Shown: positions 31,748 to 39,462, counted from the first letter of the stretch. The stretch is DNA of 42,103 nt from Chloroflexota bacterium (GCA_020628815.1 JAHDEN010000037.1:1-42103); one strand, 5' to 3'. Notes: generated by a model not told the origin, from the letters alone. Program-made: numbers and translations.

Positions 31748-32098
31748 CTATATAGACGGATCAAGAAAGATATCCTGATTATTTTTCAAAATTTCTTTAA
31801 CAAAAATCTTTAGCGACGCTTCGTCATATTCGTAATCTAATCGAATTGATTCGTCTGGCTCAAAAATGTCGCAAGCAGAAAAAATCTCAGACAAAAGCCC
31901 GTCAAGTACAGCTTTTTGAGTCCGGTGATCTTCATCTGCCATCTTAAAGTCTGTGGAGGATTTGGCCAATGTTTCTGCATCTCGGTCAATCCGCCATTGA
32001 GAATTGAACTGAGAGACAAAATCTTCGACAGGCAGTCTGTTGTCGGTAAATGCTTGTAAGAGTTGAAAATAAAGGTGTCTATTGGTCCAGTAGCTCAT
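31748..32098 (-). CDS. Colicin-immunity-like small protein
   Basis: This 116-residue acidic helical protein resembles the self-protective colicin-D-type immunity family: 'YFQLLQAFTDNRLPVEDFVSQFNSQWRIDRDA' then 'KAVLDGLLSEIFSACDIFEPD' and 'DEASLKIFVKEILKNNQ'. In that family a small four-helix protein binds and blocks a tRNase toxin. The match is by recalled pattern and was not searched. The start is ATG at 32096-32098. It lies within a locus with toxin-like WXG100 proteins, but no adjacent nuclease-like toxin domain was identified, so the partner is unknown. Confidence 0.6.
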   Translation of the reverse strand: MSYWTNRHLYFQLLQAFTDNRLPVEDFVSQFNSQWRIDRDAETLAKSSTDFKMADEDHRTQKAVLDGLLSEIFSACDIFEPDESIRLDYEYDEASLKIFVKEILKNNQDIFLDPSI

Positions 32099-32231
32099 TA
32101 TTCACTTATTCCACTAAGATATTTGAGATTGTTGGCAATAGAGAATTGTTTTGTTGGAACTATCGATTCGTCCAAATGTTGAATTTTACCTTGTCGATGT
32201 TGGGATTTTTATAAAGTCTCATGTTGGGAAA

Positions 32232-32972
32232 TTAGCTGCTTTCGAGTTCCAAAGTAGCGGCCGCATTCGCAAACATGTCTCTTAATTCAAGGGCCAGTTC
32301 AACGATGAGAGTGAACGTTCTGCAATCTGCTTCGAAAAACTTAAACCCTTCTGGATTTAAGTTAACACTTTGCCGTTCCATCAAGAAATTAAACTTCCCA
32401 TTTTCTATGATAACTTCGAAGACTCTATAATGGGCAGGTAATTCATTTAGTCGTGCTAGGTCATCTGTAGATAGACAGTGCCAGATCGGGTTTTCTGGGT
32501 CTTTTCCTTTGAACCTTTTACTTAGCCCAAGCTGTGGAGAATGAATAACTTCATATCCGGTATATGCTCCGGTTGAGGAATCAAACAAGGTGCACTGGAA
32601 GCGTAGGGCCGTTTCGTGATGATGAAAATCAGCCATAACTAAAGTTTCATAGGTAGGGTATCTATATTTTTTTATATCAAACAATTCCAGTTTAATCCCT
32701 TGAACATAACCCTCAAAAGCGGCAACAATTTTCTTAGTACTAACTCTGGAAAAATGTAATCGTTCAATATGATCTACTTTCGCATACCGCTCATCAAAAC
32801 TTAGATCTAACTCGGTTAGATTAAAGTTTTCTGCAACTTGTAAATAGGCTTTGTAGTAAGCGCCTCTTTCTTTTATTTTAATTCCCAACAATTTAAATAA
32901 AATATTGACCGCTATCACGAAAATGACAAAGCCGCCCACTAAATATAGCGCTAACATTTCTTGTTCACTCAT
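32232..32972 (-). CDS. Membrane-anchored putative immunity protein, paralogue 1
   Basis: 246 residues from the ATG at 32970-32972 (MSEQEM), which matches the start of the other copies; the longer open frame runs into the remnant of a toxin tip. One N-terminal helix ('LVGGFVIFVIAVNILFKLLG') is followed by a cytoplasmic domain with 'YYKAYLQVAENFNLTELDLSF', 'ERYAKVDHIERLHFSR', 'FEVIIENGKFNFLMERQ' and a C-terminal helix 'LIVELALELRDMFANAAA'. No known family was recognised. Three copies in one locus, one directly after an effector-like gene and this one directly after a remnant of that effector, suggest immunity. Confidence 0.7.
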   Translation of the reverse strand: MSEQEMLALYLVGGFVIFVIAVNILFKLLGIKIKERGAYYKAYLQVAENFNLTELDLSFDERYAKVDHIERLHFSRVSTKKIVAAFEGYVQGIKLELFDIKKYRYPTYETLVMADFHHHETALRFQCTLFDSSTGAYTGYEVIHSPQLGLSKRFKGKDPENPIWHCLSTDDLARLNELPAHYRVFEVIIENGKFNFLMERQSVNLNPEGFKFFEADCRTFTLIVELALELRDMFANAAATLELESS

Positions 32973-33009
32973 TTTTACTCTAAGTTTCCTTGTAAAGATA
33001 TGGCCAACT

Positions 33010-33109
33010 TTAGTCGTTCCATCCGAATACAGCTTCTCCCACACGGGTTATACCGTCTATAATCCCGTCACCTATGACGTCCGTAACTCTAGTAGGTCGG
33101 GCATTTCTA
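33010..33109 (-). pseudogene. Remnant of the C-terminal tip of the WXG100 effector-like gene
   Basis: On the minus strand this stretch encodes 'TDVIGDGIIDGITRVGEAVF' followed by GWND and a stop, nearly identical to the end of the gene at 36139-37023 ('TDAIGDGVVEGITRVGEAIF'). Just upstream 'EMPDLLE' is also shared, but about 10 nt are deleted between them, breaking the frame. The remnant ends 37 nt before an immunity-like gene; the intact pair has a 38-nt gap with nearly the same sequence. It is therefore a decayed duplicate (orphan toxin tip) rather than an active gene. Confidence 0.8.
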
Positions 33110-33110
33110 T

Positions 33111-33943
33111 TTGGTGTGAGCCATGCCCACAAAGTGTAAACATGAGCATTTATCTATTTTCGAGTTCTAAAGCAGCGGCCGCATTTGCAAACATTTCTCT
33201 TAATTCAAGGGCCAGCTCAACAATTAGAGTGATTGCTTTACAATCTTCCTCAAAAAACTTAAGCGTCTTATGATCAGATTGAACTTTTTGTCGCTCCATC
33301 AAAAAATTAAACTTTCCATTTTCAATGATGACTTCAAATTCTCTATACTGGCCAGCCAATTCGTTTAATCGTGTTATCTCATTTGTGGAAAGATGTTGCC
33401 AAATCAAGTTGTTTGAGTTTTTGCTTTTATATTTTTTATTTAATCTAAGCTGCTGATCTTTAATTGTTTCATACTCTTTGTAGTGCCCCCCCGCATAAAA
33501 GCGCGAGAAGCTATCAATTGGCGAGCATAGGAAACGAAGTTTACGCTCATGATGATGATCAGATAGAGCCATTATTACTAAGGTCTCTTGATAATATCTG
33601 GCTTTTTTTATGTCAATTAATTCGACTTGAACGCCTCCTACATTTCCTGCAAAAACTGAGAGGGGTTTTACTGTCCCAACTCTTGTGAATCTTAAGCGTT
33701 CAATGTGATTTACTTTAGCGTACCGCTCATCAATACTGAAATCCTTTTCGGCCAGATTAAAGTTTTGTGCAACTTCTAAGTAGGCCTTATAGTAGACGCC
33801 TCTTTCTTTAATGCTTATACCCAGCCATTTACCAATTAAATTCACTGTAACTACGATAATTATTAGCCCCCCAACTAAATATAGGGATAGTAGTTCTTGA
33901 TCAGTCATTTTTTTACTTGGTGTGAGCCATGCTTATAAGGTGT
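33111..33943. repeat. 27-nt direct repeats flanking an immunity-like paralogue
   Basis: The segment at 33111-33137 and that at 33917-33943 start TTGGTGTGAGCCATGC and match at 23 of 27 positions. They flank the gene at 33150-33908 on both sides. They probably mark the ends of a duplication unit. Confidence 0.7.
33150..33908 (-). CDS. Membrane-anchored putative immunity protein, paralogue 2
   Basis: 252 residues from the ATG at 33906-33908. It has the same layout as its two paralogues: an N-terminal helix ('LVGGLIIIVVTVNLIGKWLG'), then 'KERGVYYKAYLEVAQNFNLAE', 'ERYAKVNHIERLRFTR', 'YREFEVIIENGKFNFLMERQ' and 'LIVELALELREMFANAAAALE'. It is the most divergent copy at the DNA level and is flanked by short direct repeats. 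The upstream neighbour is the frameshifted WXG100 tail (33963-34121). The immunity role is inferred from copy number and context only. Confidence 0.7.
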   Translation of the reverse strand: MTDQELLSLYLVGGLIIIVVTVNLIGKWLGISIKERGVYYKAYLEVAQNFNLAEKDFSIDERYAKVNHIERLRFTRVGTVKPLSVFAGNVGGVQVELIDIKKARYYQETLVIMALSDHHHERKLRFLCSPIDSFSRFYAGGHYKEYETIKDQQLRLNKKYKSKNSNNLIWQHLSTNEITRLNELAGQYREFEVIIENGKFNFLMERQKVQSDHKTLKFFEEDCKAITLIVELALELREMFANAAAALELENR

Positions 33944-33962
33944 GATTTTGGGAAGACCTGAC

Positions 33963-34121
33963 TTATTTGGAGCTTAATGTTTCGGCGGTACGGATAAAAT
34001 TTGATAACTGTTGATAGTGCCATCCAAATCGTTCATGATTAATTTCGTGACTAAACCATTTTTCAACCCAGTTTAGCAATTTTTTTGACGCTTTAACAGA
34101 AGCTCGATAGAACCGTGTCAC
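33963..34121 (-). pseudogene. C-terminal extension of the upstream WXG100 gene, now out of frame
   Basis: An open stretch from GTG at 34119-34121 to TAA at 33963-33965 encodes a basic, amphipathic peptide ('FYRASVKASKKLLNWVEKWF', 'HERFGWHYQQLSNFIRTAE'). Removing one A from the A5 run just before the WXG100 stop joins this frame to that gene, giving a protein of about 170 residues. No SD precedes the GTG. The best reading is a frameshifted tail of 34123-34470; an independent 52-residue gene is the alternative. Confidence 0.5.
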
Positions 34122-34122
34122 T

Positions 34123-34470
34123 TTAAATATTAATTTTTGTTACTGCCTCTTGAGAGTCATGTGCCGTACTTCGCAGCATGTTGTCTCGTTCTTCAACTTC
34201 TAACTTTGCTTTTTCTAAAAACTCAACAAGCTCGTTGCAAATATTTGCAAGAGTCTCGAGCTGAAGAAGATTCATGCTGTTAATGCGCTTAATAAATTGC
34301 TCACTGCCAGCTCCCTGCCAAATTTCGCCGCTCGCAACTTGCTGAGATTCGTTTTTTAGTTCTTCTGCTAATTCAGTCTGCGCATAAGCGTAATGTTTTT
34401 TGAGTGTTGAGATTGACCCTTCAATGAGGGTTTTACTTAATTGGAGTTGTTCTCCTGCATAGTTGGGCAT
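34123..34470 (-). CDS. WXG100/ESAT-6-like protein, 'IWQG' family, second copy
   Basis: 115 residues and all helical. The WXG turn is 'GEIWQGAGSEQFI' (Trp51) between two long helices. It is the counterpart of the 38771-39115 protein ('GDIWQGEGANNFV'). WXG100 proteins are small helical-hairpin substrates or chaperone partners of type VII secretion. The ATG is at 34468-34470, 17 nt after the previous gene's stop (34488). The gene probably ends early because of a one-base A-run indel (see 33963-34121). Confidence 0.8.
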   Translation of the reverse strand: MPNYAGEQLQLSKTLIEGSISTLKKHYAYAQTELAEELKNESQQVASGEIWQGAGSEQFIKRINSMNLLQLETLANICNELVEFLEKAKLEVEERDNMLRSTAHDSQEAVTKINI

Positions 34471-34487
34471 TTGAAATCCTTGAAAAT

Positions 34488-35285
34488 TTAGGCGGTAATG
34501 TTAAAACCGGCTTGCTCTATAAACGTTGATAAAGTTGGTACATCAACGGTGGAAAGTATCGCTCTGTTCTCTTCCTCTAAAATTTTAATCATGATCGTTT
34601 CACCATGTTTTAAGAAGGTTAAGGGTGTTGCTTGGCTTGTCCCGGCCGATGCTTTTATGACCAATGTGGATAGTGCAATATCAGGTTTGGTTAGTGCTTG
34701 TGCAAAAGTTGATTTGAACTTGTCGGGCAGACTGTCTACATTCGATAATGTTTCTTCAACCAATGGCAAAACTGCGTCTCCCTGTGCTTTTTTAATCGCT
34801 AAAAATGAATCTAAAGAGATTGAAAATTTTGCTTCTTCGGCCGATTCAGGGAGGTTAAGATATGTTTGAATTGTGCTTAAAATGGTGTTTTGATTTCTCA
34901 GATTGACAAATTGATGAACCCCATCATCGGTAACAAAATACATCACTTGACGATTGTTTCTTTGGTGAATTTCAATCGTTTGGGTTGTTTGAGCCTCGCG
35001 TTGATTGATGGCGAGGACCATGCTTTGCTCAGGCAAATGGCTTAAGAGCACCATGGCGCGGACGAAGTTGCTGATCTCAATATCAGCACCATCTTGGTTT
35101 GCAAATTGACGAGTTAATAAACTGCGTCGGCCGATTACCAAGGCAGTCTCTTCATCGACATTTAGATAATTGTCTTTTGCAAAGCGTCCTGTTTCTTTGG
35201 GTAAATTAAAGCTGTTTAGCACTGCGTAAATCTCTTCAGGGGTTAGATTTAAACTTATATCAATGGTTTCAATTGTGGGTGTCAT
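34488..35285 (-). CDS. Uncharacterised soluble protein in the WXG100 locus (possible secretion chaperone)
   Basis: 265 residues, no signal or membrane segment. It has an alpha/beta character: 'LTPEEIYAVLNSFNLPKETG', 'EETALVIGRRSLLTRQF', 'NFVRAMVLLSHLPEQSMVLA', 'VMYFVTDDGVHQFVNLRNQN', 'HGETIMIKILEEENRAILST'. The lengths and the start resemble EspG-type cytosolic chaperones of actinobacterial ESX systems in outline, but this is a weak impression and no signature was confirmed. The start is ATG at 35283-35285. It lies between a putative immunity gene and a WXG100 gene, all closely spaced. Confidence 0.55.
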   Translation of the reverse strand: MTPTIETIDISLNLTPEEIYAVLNSFNLPKETGRFAKDNYLNVDEETALVIGRRSLLTRQFANQDGADIEISNFVRAMVLLSHLPEQSMVLAINQREAQTTQTIEIHQRNNRQVMYFVTDDGVHQFVNLRNQNTILSTIQTYLNLPESAEEAKFSISLDSFLAIKKAQGDAVLPLVEETLSNVDSLPDKFKSTFAQALTKPDIALSTLVIKASAGTSQATPLTFLKHGETIMIKILEEENRAILSTVDVPTLSTFIEQAGFNITA

Positions 35286-35353
35286 AATTAATGAGCAAGA
35301 CTGAATTTGGCCTTGTTTAAGTTCTGGTTCTAATAAAATGTGATTTTTGAAAA

Positions 35354-36100
35354 TTATTTGTTCTCGAGTTCTAAAGCCGCGGCCGCATTCGCAAACATGT
35401 CTCTTAATTCAAGGGCCAGCTCAACGATGAGAGTGAGTGCTCTGCAATCTGCTTCAACAAACTTAAACCCCACACGGTCTGATCGAATTTTTTGTCGCTC
35501 CATCAGAAAATTAAATTTTCCATTTTCGATAATGACTTCAAATTCCCTATAGAGGGTAGCCAGCTCATTTAGTCGTTTTCGGTCATCAGCAGATAAATGG
35601 AGCCAGATAGAATTTGCTGGGTTTTTCCCTTTATATTTTTTATTAAGCTCGAGGTGTTGATGATTCAACTCTCCATACTCCCTATACTCTTTATAATACA
35701 TTCCTAAGTGATCTAATGGGTTACATTGAAATTTTAATATCGAATCGCTTGGGTTAAAGTCAGTTATAATTAAAGTCTCCTGTCCGGTTTTGCCTTTCTT
35801 TATGTCTAATAATTCGATTGCACTTTCTTGAAAAGCTCCTTCAAAAACTGATAAAACTTTCTTGGTCCCTATTCTGGTAAAGCGTAATCGCTCAATATGA
35901 TCTACTTTTGCATACCGTTCATCAATGGTTAAATCTAACTCAGTTAGATTAAAGGCTTCTGCAACTTGTAAATAGGCTTTGTAGTAAGTGCCCGTTTCTT
36001 TTATTTTGATTCCCAACAATTTAAATAAAATATTGACCGCTATCACGAAAATGACAAAGCCGCCCCCTGCATATAGTGCTAATATTTCTCGTTCACTCAT
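35354..36100 (-). CDS. Membrane-anchored putative immunity protein, paralogue 3
   Basis: 248 residues from the ATG at 36098-36100 (MSEREI). The N-terminal helix ('AGGGFVIFVIAVNILFKLLG') and cytoplasmic domain ('YYKAYLQVAEAFNLTELDLTI', 'ERYAKVDHIERLRFTR', 'YREFEVIIENGKFNFLMERQ', 'RALTLIVELALELRDMFANA') are shared with 32232-32972 and 33150-33908. It starts 38 nt after the stop of the WXG100 effector-like gene, the usual toxin-then-immunity order of polymorphic toxin loci. The family is unknown and the role is inferred. Confidence 0.7.
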   Translation of the reverse strand: MSEREILALYAGGGFVIFVIAVNILFKLLGIKIKETGTYYKAYLQVAEAFNLTELDLTIDERYAKVDHIERLRFTRIGTKKVLSVFEGAFQESAIELLDIKKGKTGQETLIITDFNPSDSILKFQCNPLDHLGMYYKEYREYGELNHQHLELNKKYKGKNPANSIWLHLSADDRKRLNELATLYREFEVIIENGKFNFLMERQKIRSDRVGFKFVEADCRALTLIVELALELRDMFANAAAALELENK

Positions 36101-36138
36101 TGTTCACTCTAAGTTTCCTTGTAAAGATATGGCCAACT

Positions 36139-37023
36139 TTAGTCGTTCCATCCGAATATAGCTTCTCCCACACGGGTTATACCCTCCACAACTCCATCAC
36201 CTATGGCGTCCGTAATAAAATCGATATCTAACAGGTCGGGCATTTCGAGGTCTGGCCAATCTAACCCCAATATTTCATAAACATCATCGTCAATCGCCAT
36301 CCATAAGTTTGTCACATCATAAATCGCCATCGCTGTTCCAGTTACCGGGTTTGAATACATTGCAAGCCGGAATAGAGATTCTAGGCCAAACTCAAGAGTC
36401 TCTGCTGACGTGTGCTTGAGTAAGTCACCGAAGCTATCCCCATCATATTCAAGAACCCCTTCAAATATTGCACCCAAGACACCTAAAGCTGTACTAGCTT
36501 TACCCCAAGATAATCCATCATCTAAATTGAACAGAGCATCTATTTCTTTTACGAAATCATCCCCTGCTGACCCTAGAATATTCAATAAATCCCAATTGTC
36601 GATTAGATCAAGGAGGTCGCCCCCTTTTTTAAAAGTATCGAATAAGGCTCCTAATGCCTCCATTTTTCTAAGATTGTCAATGGCACCAAAAACATTCCCC
36701 AAGCCGGTCCATTCTGCCGCTAAGAGGTCACGTAGCCCATCTCGCACATACCGTAGTTCTGCATCTTCAAGCTCTGTGCGAATATGAGAAAGTGATTGGC
36801 TAATCTGAAATAAGGCGACGCTGAGCTGTTTTACGGCCGGTAATACTGTGTCATCCATTTCTGAAAAGAATGCCTCAGCACCAAACCCCTCCCACTCTCC
36901 AACCATTGCAGCTTGAGCTGTGTTTAAGCCGTGAAAAAGCACAAATGCATCGTCGCTCATTAGCTCAAAACTATGTGCAGCCTCTTCTAGCTGTGGATAA
37001 TTTGCTCGAATGATTTCAGTCAT
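36139..37023 (-). CDS. WXG100-domain effector-like protein with hydrophobic C-terminal domain
   Basis: 294 residues. Residues 1-95 form a WXG100 domain like those at 39485 and 40392, with 'VGEWEGFGAEAFFSEMDDTVLP' (Trp44). The remaining 200 residues are an unrecognised acidic-hydrophobic domain ('EALGALFDTFKKGGDLLDLI', 'FEGVLEYDGDSFGDLL', 'LESLFRLAMYSNPVTGTAMA', 'DGVVEGITRVGEAIFGWND'). The architecture (secretion-competent WXG domain plus a C-terminal tip), an immunity-like gene 38 nt downstream and a duplicate remnant of only the tip at 33010-33109 all suggest a polymorphic toxin. The activity is unknown; a membrane target is possible given the hydrophobicity. The start is ATG at 37021-37023. 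Confidence 0.72.
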   Translation of the reverse strand: MTEIIRANYPQLEEAAHSFELMSDDAFVLFHGLNTAQAAMVGEWEGFGAEAFFSEMDDTVLPAVKQLSVALFQISQSLSHIRTELEDAELRYVRDGLRDLLAAEWTGLGNVFGAIDNLRKMEALGALFDTFKKGGDLLDLIDNWDLLNILGSAGDDFVKEIDALFNLDDGLSWGKASTALGVLGAIFEGVLEYDGDSFGDLLKHTSAETLEFGLESLFRLAMYSNPVTGTAMAIYDVTNLWMAIDDDVYEILGLDWPDLEMPDLLDIDFITDAIGDGVVEGITRVGEAIFGWND

Positions 37024-37149
37024 ATGCTTAGGCTCCCTTTTAGAGTAATTTGAATTTTGAATCTAAACTCAAAGATGTTTAACACCTGCTTGCTTAAGGG
37101 TGTTTTCAACCGTCGTAATAACATAGGTGATCTTAGGTTGTTCATGTGG

Positions 37150-37443
37150 CTAACTAAATCTTCTTTTTGCGGCCATCTCTGCCTGAATGTATTGCTCTCG
37201 AGCCTTTCTGACATCATTTTCCAGTTCGGCCATTTTATCCGAAAGAAGTTCAATCTTTTTCGGCAGATCGATTGATATAACCTCTTTCATCGTATCCCCG
37301 GCCGCACCACCTAAGGCACCAGATGCCAAATTTTCAGCTAGGACATTCACCTGAGCAAAATATTCCTCGAGCGAAAAATGAGCCTGTTTAAAAGTTTGTT
37401 CTAAATCCTCTGAAAGCGGTTTGTTGAATTTTCTGGTTGTCAT
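37150..37443 (-). CDS. WXG100-like small protein, 'RKFNKPL' family, second copy
   Basis: 97 residues, two helices joined at 'GALGGAAGDTMKEVI' in place of a WXG turn. It starts 'MTTRKFNKPLSEDL' and ends in a Lys/Arg/Glu-rich helix ('DKMAELENDVRKAREQYIQAE'). It is clearly paralogous to 39166-39462 ('MSTRKFNKPLGEAM', 'DKMNEMRNDVQSAREQYEEAE'). It lacks the Trp, so it is an atypical member or a partner of the WXG proteins. The start is ATG at 37441-37443. Confidence 0.78.
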   Translation of the reverse strand: MTTRKFNKPLSEDLEQTFKQAHFSLEEYFAQVNVLAENLASGALGGAAGDTMKEVISIDLPKKIELLSDKMAELENDVRKAREQYIQAEMAAKRRFS

Positions 37444-37533
37444 AAAAATCGTTCGTTATTTTTTTTCTGCTAAATTTTCTTATTTTTAGTCGGCCTCAGA
37501 TAGCCATCATTTTTTTTGTGATGGTGTAACAAA

Positions 37534-37836
37534 TTAAGCGTCTTGGAAGAAGGCACTTGCCTCTTGATCCTCAGCAATGTAGTCAGCCACAGTTTGTTTC
37601 AGATCTTCGCTAATTTCATCCATTTCTATCTGAAATGCTTCTAGCATAGGGTGTAATAGATTGTTGAATTTCTCCAATGTTTTATCACCAACATGCCCTT
37701 TAAAAGCAACTGATTGAATTAGAGTGATGGTTGCATTCAAGCTTTTCAGCATTTCGTCTATTTTTGTTGCACGCTCTGCAAATCGAGTCGCCATCGCCTC
37801 AATGGCTTCTGGCTCTATTTTTAATACTTCTGCCAT
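37534..37836 (-). CDS. WXG100-like small protein, 'FxG' family, second copy
   Basis: 100 residues. The inter-helix turn is 'SVAFKGHVGDKTLEKF' (Phe45-x-Gly47). The C-terminal helix ends 'MDEISEDLKQTVADYIAEDQ' and 'ASAFFQDA'. It is paralogous to 38374-38709, with which it shares 'EISEDLKQTVADYIAED' exactly. The C-terminal Tyr-Ile-Ala-Glu-Asp segment resembles the YxxxD/E export signal of ESX substrates. The start is ATG at 37834-37836. Confidence 0.82.
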   Translation of the reverse strand: MAEVLKIEPEAIEAMATRFAERATKIDEMLKSLNATITLIQSVAFKGHVGDKTLEKFNNLLHPMLEAFQIEMDEISEDLKQTVADYIAEDQEASAFFQDA

Positions 37837-38373
37837 ACATTATTTCCTGTTTAAATGTCCCAGACATAACTAAATGGGTGTTTTGATTTGCTCCCCTCCT
37901 CATTTGCGTGAGGGTCTCACAGAAGAAAGGAAAGTGACTCACCAGACATGTTTGGCTACTCTGAATACTTCTTGCTCATCTGTCGATTGGGCAGGTTTGT
38001 TTTGAGGAAAATTGAACCAAATAGAATAAAGGGAGAGGTTCTTTCACATAGCTCTGCATAAACCACGTTTTTAGCTTCGCTCAGGCATGGAGATCAAATA
38101 CCCTCGAGGGGTACCCCGTAATTATTACAACTTAGAATCTATTTCTTCTAAACTGAAAAGAAAAGAACTATCACATATGAAAGTTATTCTTTTTTCAGCC
38201 CATAATACTTTTTACCTGTTTAAACTCTTTCGAAAAGTGATCGGCTCAAATAGGCCAATCATTTTAACTTAATTAACACAGTTGCATCCACTCAAGGAGA
38301 AGGACAGAACCAACAGGGCTTGCCCTTCTCCAAGTATGTCATTGTCTTAATTTAAAACAAACGGGTGGTGAGG
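37837..38373. other. 537-nt gap between the two WXG100 clusters
   Basis: No convincing gene. On the minus strand, 37943-38053 reads a short peptide-like stretch ('LYSIWFNFPQNKPAQSTDEQ', then 'EVFRVAKHVW' and a stop) with no start, perhaps a decayed gene end. A hairpin with 8-bp arms (38296-38303 / 38324-38331) lies near the 3' end of the first cluster. A palindrome-like TACCCTCGAGGGGTA occurs near 38099. The gap probably separates two duplicated modules. Confidence 0.4.
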
Positions 38374-38709
38374 CTATCTGACGTTACCACCGCCGCCTCC
38401 GCCGCCACCCCCGTCTTGGAAGAAGGCGCTTGCCTGTTCATCCTCGGCGATGTAGTCTGCCACAGTTTGTTTCAGGTCTTCGCTGATTTCAGTCATTTTT
38501 TGCTGAAAAACAGTTAGACGCGGTTGAAATTCGTTGATGTATTTCTCGTTGGCCGCATCGCCCACATGCCCTAAAAAGGCGGCCGATTGAATCAGCGTCA
38601 CAGTTGCCGTAAAGCTCTGCATAATCGCTTGGATTTGCTCCGCCCGACCTTCAAATCGTCCAGCCATCGCGTTAAGTTCTTCTGGTTCTACTTTTAGAAT
38701 TTCTGCCAT
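38374..38709 (-). CDS. WXG100-like small protein, 'FxG' family, with poly-Gly tail
   Basis: 111 residues. The turn is 'SAAFLGHVGDAANEKYINEF' (Phe45-x-Gly47). 'EISEDLKQTVADYIAEDEQ' is shared exactly with the second copy up to the Asp. The C-terminus adds nine consecutive Gly residues (after 'FFQDG') and Asn-Val-Arg, absent from the paralogue. The start is ATG at 38707-38709, with GGAGAAAC before it. It is the last gene of the first small-protein run. Confidence 0.85.
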   Translation of the reverse strand: MAEILKVEPEELNAMAGRFEGRAEQIQAIMQSFTATVTLIQSAAFLGHVGDAANEKYINEFQPRLTVFQQKMTEISEDLKQTVADYIAEDEQASAFFQDGGGGGGGGGNVR

Positions 38710-38770
38710 GTTGTTTCTCCTACAACGAAATACCGTTGTGTAAAATTTTGGTTGTCCCTACGAAATATGT

Positions 38771-39115
38771 TTACGAATAGATGTTTTGGCACTCGGCCCG
38801 TAAGTCACCCACGTTTGCTACCAAAGCGTTGTCGGTTGTTTCAACATTGTCTGCGGCCGCCTGGATCATATCTAAGTAAGCCAGTAGTGATGTAGCCATA
38901 TCCTCAATTTCAGGTTGGATATTGCCCGTCATTTCAGCCACAAAGTTGTTTGCACCTTCACCTTGCCAAATATCGCCACCTTCTGCGGCCGATTTGTCGT
39001 TCATAATCTCTGCCAACATATCATTCTGGATTGTTGCCACTTGACTGCGCAACGTCGTTAGCGCATTGTCTAAGTTTGAGCGTGTTAATTTAAGGATTAC
39101 TCCTGCGTTTGCCAT
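38771..39115 (-). CDS. WXG100/ESAT-6-like protein, 'IWQG' family, first copy
   Basis: 114 residues with a textbook WXG100 layout: an N-terminal helix ('LDNALTTLRSQVATIQNDML'), the turn 'GGDIWQGEGANNFVAEM' (Trp50-Gln-Gly52) and a C-terminal helix ('MATSLLAYLDMIQAAADN'). It is paralogous to 34123-34470 but ends cleanly with 'AECQNIYS'. It lies 50 nt after the 'RKFNKPL'-family gene and 61 nt before the 'FxG' gene. The start is ATG at 39113-39115. Confidence 0.87.
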   Translation of the reverse strand: MANAGVILKLTRSNLDNALTTLRSQVATIQNDMLAEIMNDKSAAEGGDIWQGEGANNFVAEMTGNIQPEIEDMATSLLAYLDMIQAAADNVETTDNALVANVGDLRAECQNIYS

Positions 39116-39165
39116 TTTTTAATACCTCTGTTTAGTAATTAGCTATTGTTAAAATCAGATGATCT

Positions 39166-39462
39166 CTAATACATGAACCGTTCGCGGGCGCGGCGCTCTG
39201 CTTCTTCGTACTGTTCACGGGCACTTTGAACGTCATTGCGCATTTCGTTCATCTTGTCAGATAGTAAGTTGATTTTGCTCACTAATGTGGCTGACAAGGT
39301 ATCGTACATTTCGTCACCGGTTGCACCTAGCAATCCGCCGGCCGCTAAGCTGTTTGCAAGCGCATTTACTTCGCTAGCGATATCGGCTAATTCACCGTTT
39401 GCAGTTCCAAAGGCCCCTTTCATCGCTTCGCCCAGAGGCTTGTTAAATTTTCTTGTACTCAT
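39166..39462 (-). CDS. WXG100-like small protein, 'RKFNKPL' family, first copy
   Basis: 98 residues. 'RKFNKPLGEAM' is followed by a helix, a Gly-rich turn ('GGLLGATGDEMYDTL') where WXG would be, and a charged C-terminal helix ('DKMNEMRNDVQSAREQYEEA'). It is paralogous to 37150-37443. The start is ATG at 39460-39462. It begins 22 nt after the stop of the W44-type WXG100 gene, so it is in the same operon. Confidence 0.82.
   Translation of the reverse strand: MSTRKFNKPLGEAMKGAFGTANGELADIASEVNALANSLAAGGLLGATGDEMYDTLSATLVSKINLLSDKMNEMRNDVQSAREQYEEAERRARERFMY

Noticed and set aside
32973-33044. N-terminal extension of the immunity-like gene at 32232
   Set aside because: The extension is the out-of-frame reading of the duplicated toxin-tip remnant; paralogues start at the equivalent of 32972.
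37020-37253. Alternative minus-strand frame overlapping the 'RKFNKPL' gene
   Set aside because: It overlaps a better-supported gene and has no family resemblance.
38087-38272. Plus-strand 61-residue ORF in the WXG100 gap
   Set aside because: No SD, no recognisable domain, low-complexity Lys/Phe/Ser composition and opposite strand to all neighbours.
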